From: Arthrobacter alpinus
Lineage (GTDB): Bacteria; Actinomycetota; Actinomycetes; Actinomycetales; Micrococcaceae
Length of the DNA: 64,000 bases
Assembly (NCBI RefSeq): GCF_001445575.1
Contig: NZ_CP013200.1
Span: 3,534,001-3,598,000 of the forward strand
Direction: 5' to 3'
The position numbers were made by a program, and so were the translations under genes. A model generated the notes under the pieces. The model was not told the origin of the DNA and did not search any database. It worked only from the letters and a program-made list of their open reading frames with translations. This document shows positions 53,764 to 63,100 of the stretch, one piece after another (the stretch's first letter is position 1; every line of letters begins with the position of its first letter).

Positions 53764-56700
53764 CTAACAGGCAGGGACTCCGTTGGCTTCTGGACCTCTC
53801 ATGGTCGTCATGCTGGTCTCCACATACCGTCCCACAATTTGACCGACGCCCCCGATTGCGCCACTTGCGGATTCGATCCTGTAGAAACTCACGGCGCCGC
53901 CTCCATAACTCACCTTGTTGATGTAGCACCGAACAGTGATCGTGTCGGAGTTGTACATCCAAGGTCCTCCGGACCCCGTCCGTGACGTCTGTCCCCCACA
54001 CGTCAGGTTCTTGGGGTCGTATGCAACCCCGTTGCCGGGATCCGTGCAGGTGCGGTAATCCTTTCCAGAAGTGGTCCACACGTCCTGCGGGCCGGCCTGC
54101 GAGTTGGCAGAGCCTTCGGCACCGCATGCGCCTTCCACGCTGCAGGCCCTGACCCGGAGCTGGGCGGAGTCATTGAAGTTGCTGGTCCCAGTCGAGAAGC
54201 TGGTTCCCTGCGTGGCAACCCAGCCCCCGCTGTTGAGGCTGTACTGGTATTCCTTGAAGGTGCTGCCAAGCATGTTGGGAGCAGACCAGGTCCAGCGCAC
54301 GGTCTTGTCGCCACGCGGGGCCGTGCTGCCGTTGACCGGCACGGCACGGGGAACACCGTAGGGCTTGACCTGGTTTGAGGATTGGGACCTGTCACCCACG
54401 GAGGACGCGGTGCCGGCATTGCCTTCAGCCCACACATTGGCTGTTACGGGAGTGCCGTTCGGCGATGCCAACAGGGCGCCGCTTGCAACACCGCACTGCT
54501 CCAACCCGGTACTCAGGGCCACGCAGTAGCGGATCTCCGCCGGCGTGTATCCGTTGAGTTCCGGCTGGCCCAGCGCCGTGTAACCCAGCTTGACGGTGCC
54601 GCCGTCGGCCCCCGTATTTTGGATCTCGAGCGTGGGCGGTTGCATCTGCCCCACCTTGCCCACGGCTCGTTGCGGCGCCGACAACCCACCGTAGCCGCCG
54701 GTGCCTGCCTTATTGGCGGCCTTCACCCGGAAGCGGTATTCGGCTGTGGAATTCTTGATGGTCACGGACTGGCGCGGCGTTGAGACTGCCGTGGCTTCAA
54801 TCTCCCGGACGGGCTCGCCGCCGCCGGTGACTTCCAGCGTGTACTTGCTGATGGCATCACCATTAATAAACGGCTCGGCCCAGGACACCAGCACCTGGGT
54901 GTTGGTGCCCACCGCCGGGGATGCCGTCACCGTGGGAGCATCCGGAGCAGCAGGAATCCCGGCTGGGATGACAGTCTGTGAATACCTGCTCCATTCCGAG
55001 GGTTTGGGCGCGTTGTTGACGGCCTGCACACGGAATTGGTACTCCGTGCCGTTTTCCAGTCCGGTCCACGTCAGTGATTCGCTCACAACCGCTGTCTTCT
55101 GGCCGTTCTGGCCGGGCGGTGCCGGGGAAATCTCCACAGTGAAGTTCTTGACCGCGGAGAACTCGCCCACGGGCGTCACCCACTCCAGCGCCACTTCCTT
55201 GTCGCCAAATGTGCCGATGGGCGGACCGGGCGCATCCGGCATCCTATCCGGGGTGGCACTGGCCGAGGACGGCGAGGATGCGGAGGTGCCGACGCCGTTG
55301 GTGGCAGCGACGGTGAACTTGTACTCGGTGGCGTTGCGCAGCCCCGTGATGGTGCACGTGTTGGTGGCGCATTTTTGGCTCCCTCCACCCCAATTGACCT
55401 CATAGCCGGTAATGGGCGAGCCGTTATCAGCCGGAGAATCCCACGAGATGAGTACCGCCTTATCCTTTTCCTCCACAATCTGAGGCTTGGCCGGCGCATC
55501 GGGCTTGCCCTTGACCACCATTTTGATGCGGCCGGTGGCAACCCGTGCAATGTCGCGTGTCTTGTCCTCGACCGTGTATTTGACCACCACGGTGCCCTTG
55601 TAATCCGGGCTGGTGGTCACCGTGACGGTGTCGGTTCCACTGGTGGCGGTGACGCCCTGCCCGCCGGTCTCCACCTGCGCGCCAACGATCCGCAGCGGCG
55701 TGTCCGGGAAAGGGTTCACATCATTCTCCAGCACGCGCACCACTTCGGCGCGGCCAGCATGGGCGTCGCTGACCACATCCTGGTTCGCCACGGGCAGGGG
55801 CTTGGACGACGACGTCGCCACGAGCACCACGTCCGCCGTCACCGGGGTGTTGGCACCGTCGGAGACGGAAACCTGGAGGGTGCCCTTGACGCCCACCTTG
55901 GTCTCCTTAGACGCGGAGATGTCAAGGACGCTGCCCTTGAGGGCGGCCTTGAAGCCGCTCGGAACGGCACCGACCAGCTTGAAACTGAGCTTTTCAGAAT
56001 CGCCGGGGTCCTTGTCCTTGGCCAGCGGTGCCACGTCGTAGCTGGTTTCCTCAGCCTGCGGAACATCAATGCTTGCGCCGGTGAAGGAGGGCGGAGTGTT
56101 CTTTGCCCCGTCGAGGGCGGGTGCCACCTCGGTGAGCACCGTCAGCGTGGACTTCAGGCCGTCTGGATCATCTGGGCCGCCGCCGTCGGTCACCTCAAAG
56201 GTGATGGATCCGGGACCGAAGAAGGCCAGGTCCGCTGCATAGTTCACGCCTGCACCGTCACCTGCGATGAGCTTGTCCTTGTTCTTGGTGGCACCAATCA
56301 GCGTGATCTTCGAGGCTTCCGTCAGACGCGGGGTGCGCCCATCACGGACCTTGACGTACTCGGAAAGTTTCATCACGGCGCTTTGCCCGGCTGTCACCTT
56401 GATGACATCTGTTTTGGCCAGCACCGGGTACTGCTTGCCGTGCCCCGGAACCCAAATGACGGCCGTGGCCACCAGTCCATCGCGGTCCGTGAGCGTATAC
56501 GGCACCATCTGTGCTTCTGGGGCGAGTTGGATCCGCACCGTTCCCTTGGCCGTCACCGTCGCATCGGCGGCAGTGCTGCCGGGCGCGGCGGCGATCTTGA
56601 TGTCCAGGTCCTCGGCGATGCCGTCCGGGTCCTCATCGTTGTCCAGGACCATGACCTCCACAGCCGTTTTGCTCAGCGTCTGGTGGGCGGTGACCCGGTC

Positions 56701-59700
56701 ATCGCGTGCAATGGGCGCCTTCAGCGGCGCGTCCGGGGTGACCATCATACGGATGTTTCCCATGGCTGTGGCGCCGAAGGAATCGGCCACGGTGTAGCTC
56801 ATGGTGGCGATGCCCGGTTCCTGAGGAGACGTAATGATGATCCTGCCCTTGGGCGTAATGGTGGGTGCCATTTCAGCAGGTCCGTTGAAGCCGTCTTTGA
56901 CGAGGGCGAGTTGCCCGCCGTCGGGGTCTGCATCATTGAGCACCACATCCAGGGCAACCTTGCGGCCAGGGCGCATGGTGATGAAGTCGTCGGCGGCAAC
57001 GGGCGGCTGGTTCATGGCCAGCGGCGGGACCACCCCCACATCCACGCGGGCCGTTGCCTCGGCGCCCAGCCGGTCGCGAACCTTATAGGTGAAGGTGTCG
57101 GTGCCATGGGAAGTGCTGCTGCCCGTATACAGGATGAAACCGTTGCCGGGCAGCGCGGTGCCAAAGGCCGGCGCCTGCTCGATCCCGGCCAACTCCACGG
57201 AATCGCCGTCCGGGTCGATTCCGTCCAGCGGAACTGGAATCTTGACGGTGTCTCCGGCAACGACCCGGCCCTGCAGGTTCTTCGGCGCGGGCGGGAGATT
57301 GCGTTCGGGGTCTGCCGCAACAATGGTGATGGTCACCTGAGCCGAGTCAAACTGCCCCGTGCTGTTGGCCACCTTGTACACACCTTGGACGGTCTTGGCA
57401 GCAGGTCCGGCAATGAAGCGCAGCTGGTTCTGGTCCACAAAGAACCTGCCTGCCTCGGGGCTGGGCGATTCCACAATCTCCGGGGACTTCAGGACCTCAC
57501 CGTTGGGGTCCACATCGTTGGAAAGGACCGGGATACTGACAATGTCACCGACACGGACCATGGCGGTATCCGGTTCGGCACGCGGGGGCAACAATTTTTC
57601 CGGGGCGGGGATGCCGATCACGGCAATTTCTCCGGTGGCCGTCCCGGACCCGTTGGAGATGGTGTACTGCAGGCTCATCGTCTGGCCCAGCCCACGCACA
57701 TCCGTCAGTTTCACAACGTGCCGATCAATGATGGTGGCGGAAATGGGAGCGGCGCTGGGTAGCTGCACCGACTGCACCACAAGGACGCCCCCGGCGGGGT
57801 CCATGTCATTGCCCAGCACGTCTACCAGCACGGATCCGCCAGCCGGCAGCAGGGCCAGGTCCTTCACGGCAATGGGCGGTCCGCCTTCACCTGCTGGCAC
57901 CACGTCAACGCGGATCAGGCCGGTGGAGCTGGCGGGGCCGTTCGTGACCTGGTATTCCAGGTACACGGGTCCCGGGGTGCTGGAGGTGAAGGTGACGGTC
58001 CCGTTGTCGGCAATCCGGGACACAGTGGCATTCGCCGGTTTGGACACGCTGGCCAGTCGCAGCTTGCCGCCGGCCGGGTCCTGATCGTTCTTGAGCGGGG
58101 CCAGGACGATGGTCTCCCCCGCCACTGCGCGGAAGAAATCGGCATTGGCGACGGGAGGCACGCTTCCGTCGGCCCTGACGTTAACCTTCAGTTTGTGCTC
58201 CACCTGGGCCTGGCCGTCCGAAACCGTGAGCGTTGCGGTCTTCATGCCAGACTCCTCGCCGTCATCGGCATAGCTCAGCTCGCCGTCGGGCCTGGTCTTG
58301 ATAGCGGCGCTGCCGTCATCGGAGATGGCACTCACCAAGAAGATATCGTCGCCGTCGGGATCAATCCAGTCGTTGAGCACATTTTGGCTGACGGCCTGGC
58401 CCTGGGCCACCACCATGGCTGAATCACGTAGTGGCACCGGTTCGGAGTTCTCCGAATCCGGCACCAGCCGCACATTGACGGTTGCCTTGGCCGTGCCGCC
58501 ACGGCCATCATCGGCCGTGTAGCTGAATTGCGTGGATCCGGTTTTTCCGGCCGGCACGGCAATTTGCAGCCCGGAGCCTCCATAGATTGACTGTACGGTG
58601 CCAATGTCCGGATTGGTCTCCGGTCCCGCCACCGTCAGGACGTCGCCGTCGGGGTCTGAATCGTTGTAGAGGACGGGCAGGATGGTGGTCCGCCCGGCCC
58701 GGACACCAAAGCTGTCCACGTTGGCTTCCGGGACCCGGTTTGGTTTGGTCCTGTCCGGCAGTGTGTTGACCACGTTGGGGTCCGCGGAGTCCTTCTCGGG
58801 GTCGTCGGCCTTGGTCAGGTCCATCTTGATGTCGTCCCAGTTGTTGACGAGCAGCAGGTTTTGGTCCACCAGCCAGACATCCCCAGAGTTAGTGTCGTTG
58901 AGGACCACCACGTCGCGGTTCTGTCGGAATTCCAGCATCGATTGCCCCGTTGCCTTCGGGATGGGCCGGAGATTGTCCTCACCTCCGGCACAGTGAAACA
59001 AGTACTCATTGCTTCCACCCCAGGCTGCGTGGACGCAGTTGCGTTGCTGCACCGGAGCGATGGGCACGCTGGTGCCTGAGTTGCTGGTGATGGTTGCGGC
59101 CTGCCCGTTGAGCGGCTGCACCACCAGGGACGTGGGTGTTTCCAAGGCCACGAAGTCACCTGCCGCACTGGGGTGCTGCAGGCGGGCGCCCTTGCCGTTG
59201 TCTACGGTGACCGTCTTATTGCCCGGCAGGAACAAGGTTCCCGTGCCGGGATCCAGGACAATTGCTGCATCCCCCACGGCAGTGAGTTCCAGCTGGCCGG
59301 CATCCGGCAGGCCGGCAATTTTGGCGCTCGCCTGGTTCGTGACGCGGCCGTCGGCGCCCACGGTGAGCGTCAGCAGTTCACCGGCTGCGGGGTTCAGTAC
59401 GAAGACGGTGCTGCCGTCCCCGTGCGGGGACTGTGCCACTACGGTCAGGGCGCCGGGCATGCCGGTCAGGGCGGGCTTGGTGGTTTTGTCACCAAAAGAG
59501 GTGACAGATTCCGCCGTCATGACCCAAATGTTTCCTTCGCTGGGGTCTGCGATGGCGGTGACCGCGGCACCCAGTGATACGTTTTTGCCGCTGCTCATGG
59601 TGGTGTCCTGGCCCAAGGCCATGGTGGGGACGTTAACCCTGTTCAGCAGCGTTCCGGCAGCGTTGTCCATGAACACAGTTGCGGCGTTTTGCACCACGTT

Positions 59701-59946
59701 GAAGTTCTCCGTGGTGGCGGCAAAACCGCCGTCCAAGAGCTTAGATTCGGCGTTCAGATGCGCCACAAGGTTCATGCTGCGGTTGGTCACCCACACGCTG
59801 CCGTCATTCAAGTCCACGTCCGTAGTGGCGAATCCCGGATAGATCACGGCGCCGGCAACCACTGTTGCAACGGCGCCTAACATGCCAATGACAGGCAGCG
59901 CCCGCTTACCCCGGAAGGCCTTGGCGGACATGGATGACAATGACAT
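53764..59946 (-). CDS. Giant Ig-like/FN3 surface protein
   Basis: A 2060-residue envelope protein. A membrane segment lies at about 15-38 (PVIGMLGAVATVVAGAVIYP) with short cytoplasmic N-terminus. Residues 40-400 look like a beta-propeller. About ten Ig/cadherin-like repeats of roughly 95 residues follow (400-1450), marked by motifs such as NDSDPDGDVLTVAGPE, NDMDPAGGVLVVQSV and RPGRKVALDVVLNDADPDGG. Three fibronectin type III domains come next (about 1470-1780). A C-terminal part has paired cysteines, for example KDYRTCTDPGNG. No LPxTG anchor is visible, so it is probably held by the N-terminal membrane segment. It is a close paralogue of the next gene upstream. Confidence 0.93.
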   Translation of the reverse strand: MSLSSMSAKAFRGKRALPVIGMLGAVATVVAGAVIYPGFATTDVDLNDGSVWVTNRSMNLVAHLNAESKLLDGGFAATTENFNVVQNAATVFMDNAAGTLLNRVNVPTMALGQDTTMSSGKNVSLGAAVTAIADPSEGNIWVMTAESVTSFGDKTTKPALTGMPGALTVVAQSPHGDGSTVFVLNPAAGELLTLTVGADGRVTNQASAKIAGLPDAGQLELTAVGDAAIVLDPGTGTLFLPGNKTVTVDNGKGARLQHPSAAGDFVALETPTSLVVQPLNGQAATITSNSGTSVPIAPVQQRNCVHAAWGGSNEYLFHCAGGEDNLRPIPKATGQSMLEFRQNRDVVVLNDTNSGDVWLVDQNLLLVNNWDDIKMDLTKADDPEKDSADPNVVNTLPDRTKPNRVPEANVDSFGVRAGRTTILPVLYNDSDPDGDVLTVAGPETNPDIGTVQSIYGGSGLQIAVPAGKTGSTQFSYTADDGRGGTAKATVNVRLVPDSENSEPVPLRDSAMVVAQGQAVSQNVLNDWIDPDGDDIFLVSAISDDGSAAIKTRPDGELSYADDGEESGMKTATLTVSDGQAQVEHKLKVNVRADGSVPPVANADFFRAVAGETIVLAPLKNDQDPAGGKLRLASVSKPANATVSRIADNGTVTFTSSTPGPVYLEYQVTNGPASSTGLIRVDVVPAGEGGPPIAVKDLALLPAGGSVLVDVLGNDMDPAGGVLVVQSVQLPSAAPISATIIDRHVVKLTDVRGLGQTMSLQYTISNGSGTATGEIAVIGIPAPEKLLPPRAEPDTAMVRVGDIVSIPVLSNDVDPNGEVLKSPEIVESPSPEAGRFFVDQNQLRFIAGPAAKTVQGVYKVANSTGQFDSAQVTITIVAADPERNLPPAPKNLQGRVVAGDTVKIPVPLDGIDPDGDSVELAGIEQAPAFGTALPGNGFILYTGSSTSHGTDTFTYKVRDRLGAEATARVDVGVVPPLAMNQPPVAADDFITMRPGRKVALDVVLNDADPDGGQLALVKDGFNGPAEMAPTITPKGRIIITSPQEPGIATMSYTVADSFGATAMGNIRMMVTPDAPLKAPIARDDRVTAHQTLSKTAVEVMVLDNDEDPDGIAEDLDIKIAAAPGSTAADATVTAKGTVRIQLAPEAQMVPYTLTDRDGLVATAVIWVPGHGKQYPVLAKTDVIKVTAGQSAVMKLSEYVKVRDGRTPRLTEASKITLIGATKNKDKLIAGDGAGVNYAADLAFFGPGSITFEVTDGGGPDDPDGLKSTLTVLTEVAPALDGAKNTPPSFTGASIDVPQAEETSYDVAPLAKDKDPGDSEKLSFKLVGAVPSGFKAALKGSVLDISASKETKVGVKGTLQVSVSDGANTPVTADVVLVATSSSKPLPVANQDVVSDAHAGRAEVVRVLENDVNPFPDTPLRIVGAQVETGGQGVTATSGTDTVTVTTSPDYKGTVVVKYTVEDKTRDIARVATGRIKMVVKGKPDAPAKPQIVEEKDKAVLISWDSPADNGSPITGYEVNWGGGSQKCATNTCTITGLRNATEYKFTVAATNGVGTSASSPSSASATPDRMPDAPGPPIGTFGDKEVALEWVTPVGEFSAVKNFTVEISPAPPGQNGQKTAVVSESLTWTGLENGTEYQFRVQAVNNAPKPSEWSRYSQTVIPAGIPAAPDAPTVTASPAVGTNTQVLVSWAEPFINGDAISKYTLEVTGGGEPVREIEATAVSTPRQSVTIKNSTAEYRFRVKAANKAGTGGYGGLSAPQRAVGKVGQMQPPTLEIQNTGADGGTVKLGYTALGQPELNGYTPAEIRYCVALSTGLEQCGVASGALLASPNGTPVTANVWAEGNAGTASSVGDRSQSSNQVKPYGVPRAVPVNGSTAPRGDKTVRWTWSAPNMLGSTFKEYQYSLNSGGWVATQGTSFSTGTSNFNDSAQLRVRACSVEGACGAEGSANSQAGPQDVWTTSGKDYRTCTDPGNGVAYDPKNLTCGGQTSRTGSGGPWMYNSDTITVRCYINKVSYGGGAVSFYRIESASGAIGGVGQIVGRYVETSMTTMRGPEANGVPAC

Positions 59947-60052
59947 GGTTTACCCCTGCTAGACGTGACGATCACGGGCAGTCTGCTCGAAGGCGGGGAA
60001 TTCCGCAACACCTGCCGCCGAGGCCGGAAAGTCAGGAGTTGACAAAGCCAAA

Positions 60053-60087
60053 GGGCCCGTTGCGCTCGTCTTAAGCGCTCCGGGCCC
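60053..60087 (-). terminator. Rho-independent terminator between the giant genes
   Basis: A two-tier hairpin: outer arms GGGCCCG (60053-60059) and CGGGCCC (60081-60087), inner arms GCGCT (60062-60066) and AGCGC (60074-60078). On the minus strand the stem is followed by TTTGGCTTTG, moderately T-rich. It would end transcripts of the gene at 60125 and so separate the two paralogues. Confidence 0.8.
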
Positions 60088-60124
60088 CCTCCGAGCTTTG
60101 CTGGGTTGGTGGTTTACGGCCGAG

Positions 60125-63100
60125 TCACCAGTCGTTCGGTCCCTGCGGGCACGGAGGCATTGAGGAGCTCGGCTTCCAGTCGGACTCGGTGCTGAAGGAG
60201 TCCCAGCGAGCGAACAAGCCGTTGTTACTGCCATTGGGTCCACTGACCTGGCGGTACCAGTAGCCGGGTTCGGAGCCATCGCGCCACACGTAGCAGTTGG
60301 TCAGGATGGTGTTCCCCGGGTTCAACCAGTGTCCTCCGTCACACGTGCTGCCGTTCCAGTTGGTGCTGCCCAAGGCGTCCATGCAGGTCCTGGAGCCGAT
60401 GGAGTGCGTAATGTTCCATTCCGTTACGGGCGGCGGCGGCGCCGAGCCCGCACGTGAGGTCACGTTTCCTGAAGCCGCGCCGCAGCCTCCCTCGTTACAG
60501 GCCCGCACATTGAGGTTGGCTGAATCGTTGTAGTTGGCTGTGCCGGTGGAGTAGCTGCCATTCATACCCACTGAGGTCCAGCCAGCATTGTTGAGGCTGA
60601 TCTCGTATCGGGTGATGGCCCGTCCATTCGCACCTGGAGTAGTCCAATTCCAGCTCACGGTTTTTTGCTCGGCACCGGCAGTGGACCCGTTCACGCCTGT
60701 CTGACCCGGGACACCAAACGGGTTGACAGTTGCGGAAGCACCTGAGGAGTCGCTCCTGTCCCCGGCATTGGAGGTTGGCTGCGCATACACATTGGCGTAG
60801 ACATTGGTTCCATTCGGCGAGTTCATGACCACCCCGCTCGGCACACCACAACTAGCAGCACCCGTGGACAACGTCACGCAGTACTGCACCTCGGAGGAGG
60901 CATAGCCGTTGAGCTGGCTCTGAGCCAGGGCGTTATAGGTGACCTTGACCTGCCCGCCAGCTGCGTTAGTACCCACCAGGGTGATCCCCGGTGCCTGCGG
61001 GGCGTTGGAGATCTTGCCCAACGCCCGTTGCGGCGACGACATTCCGCCCCAGGCAGTTGTACCTGCCTTGTTGGTGGCACGCACCCGGTACTGGTAGCCC
61101 TCTGTGGAGGTACCCACCGAGAACGTGGTGCTCAGGCCGGTGACGGTCTGAGTGACGGGAGCTTGCCCGCCACCTGACCGTTCCACCTCGTACTTGGAAA
61201 TCGGGTCACCATTGATAAACGGTTGCGACCAGGAAACACTCACCTGGCTGTTGGAGCCAACAGCGCGGTTGGTCTGGACGGTGGGTACAACCGGAACTCC
61301 TGGCACACCGGCCGGGATCACGGAGGCAGAATACGCTCCCCATTCGGAAGGGTTGGGGGCCTTATTGATGGCCTGGACCCGGAATTGGTACTCCGTTCCG
61401 TTCTCCAGCCCCGGCCAGGTCAGCGAGTTGCCCGTGACACCGACCTGCTGGGCGTTCTGGCCGGCAGGCGCCGGGGAAATCTCCACATTGAATTTAGTCA
61501 CCGCAGTGTACGGGCCAACAGGGGTCACCCATTTGACCTCAGCGGATTTGTCTCCAAAGACTGTGGTGGGTGCCAGCGGTGCGTCGGGCATGCGGTCCGG
61601 GGTGGCAGCTACTGAAGCCTTCGACGCCGGTGAGGTGCCGACGTCGTTCGTGGCAGTGACGGTGAACTTATAGGCCTTGGTGTTGGTTAGGTCCGTGATG
61701 GTGCAGGTGTTCGTTTCACAGTTTTGGCTCCCGCCTGCCCACGCCACCGTGTACTTGGTGATCGGCTCGCCATTGTCTGCAGGCGGGTCCCAAGTCAGCA
61801 GAACAGCCTCGTCCTTCTCCTCCACAATCTGGGGTTTGGTGGGTGCATCCGGGCGGCCCTTGACGGTGATCCGGATGCGGCCATTGGCGTAGCGGTCCTC
61901 GTTCTTAGTCTTATCCGCAATGATGTAACGCACCACCACGGTGCCTTTGTAATTATCGGCCGTGTTGACGGAGACGGAATCCTTATTGTTACTGACGGTG
62001 ATGCCGTCGCTACTGGTCTCAATCGAGGTGCCCACCACTTCCAGGGGTGTGCCCGGGAACGGGTTCACGTCATTTTTCAGAACCTTGATGACTTCCTCAC
62101 GGCCGGCGTGGGCGTCCAGGACGATGTCCTCATTAGCCACCGCCAGCGGCTCGGAGGAGGAAATGGCTTTCAGCACAATCTCGGCCGGAACAGGATCGTT
62201 GCTGCCGTCATCAACCTGCACCGTGACGGTTCCACCGGCACCCACCTTGGTGTTGTCATCGAGTGAAACGGTCAAGACCGTGCCCTTGAGCTCTGCCTTG
62301 AAACCGGCGGGAGCGCCACCCACCAGGGAGTACTTGAATTTTTCCTTATCCCCTGGATCAACATCAAAGGCGAGGGGTCCCACGTCAAGGGTGACAGTTT
62401 CCTGCTGGGGAACATCCAGCATGGAACCGGTAAACGTTGGCGCAGTGTTTTTCTTTTCCTCGTCCTTCTTTTTGTCGTCCTTCTTATCATCTGAGGGCTT
62501 CGTGACAGGGGCAGGATCCACCAGAGTCATGACCGTCAACGTTGATTTCAGACCCTCGGGATCATCGGGGCCGGAACCGTCTGTGACCTCAAAGGTAATG
62601 GAGCCCGGTCCGTAGAACTTAATGTCGGCAGCGTAGTTGATGGCCGCACCATCTCCCACAATGACGTCTTCGTTCAACGCACCCAAAAGCGAGATCTTGG
62701 AGGCCTCGGTCAGGCGCGGTTTACGGCCTTCACGCACCTGAACATAGTCCGCGAGCTTCATAACGGCACTTTCACCGGCGGTTAGGCGGATGACGTCGTG
62801 GCTCTTGAGCACGGGGTACTGCTTATCCAAGCCCGGAACCCAGATTACGGCAGTGGCTTTGAGACCGTCCTGATCCGTGATGGTGTACGGGATCATTTGC
62901 GCCCCTGCCGTAAGCACAACACGAACGGCGCCTGCGGACGTGACGGAGGCATCGGGCGCAGACGCACCCGGAGCCGCTTCCACGGCGACTTTAAGCGCCT
63001 CGGTCACTCCGTCGGGATCGGCATCGTTTTCCAGGACCGGCACGTCAACAGTGTTTTTGCCCAGCATTTGCTTCACAGTGACCCGGTCATCGCGGGCAAT

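Noticed and set aside
55375..57762. Long plus-strand frame opposite the giant surface protein
   Set aside because: A codon-bias shadow of the FN3/Ig gene; His/Gly/Arg-rich with no domain.
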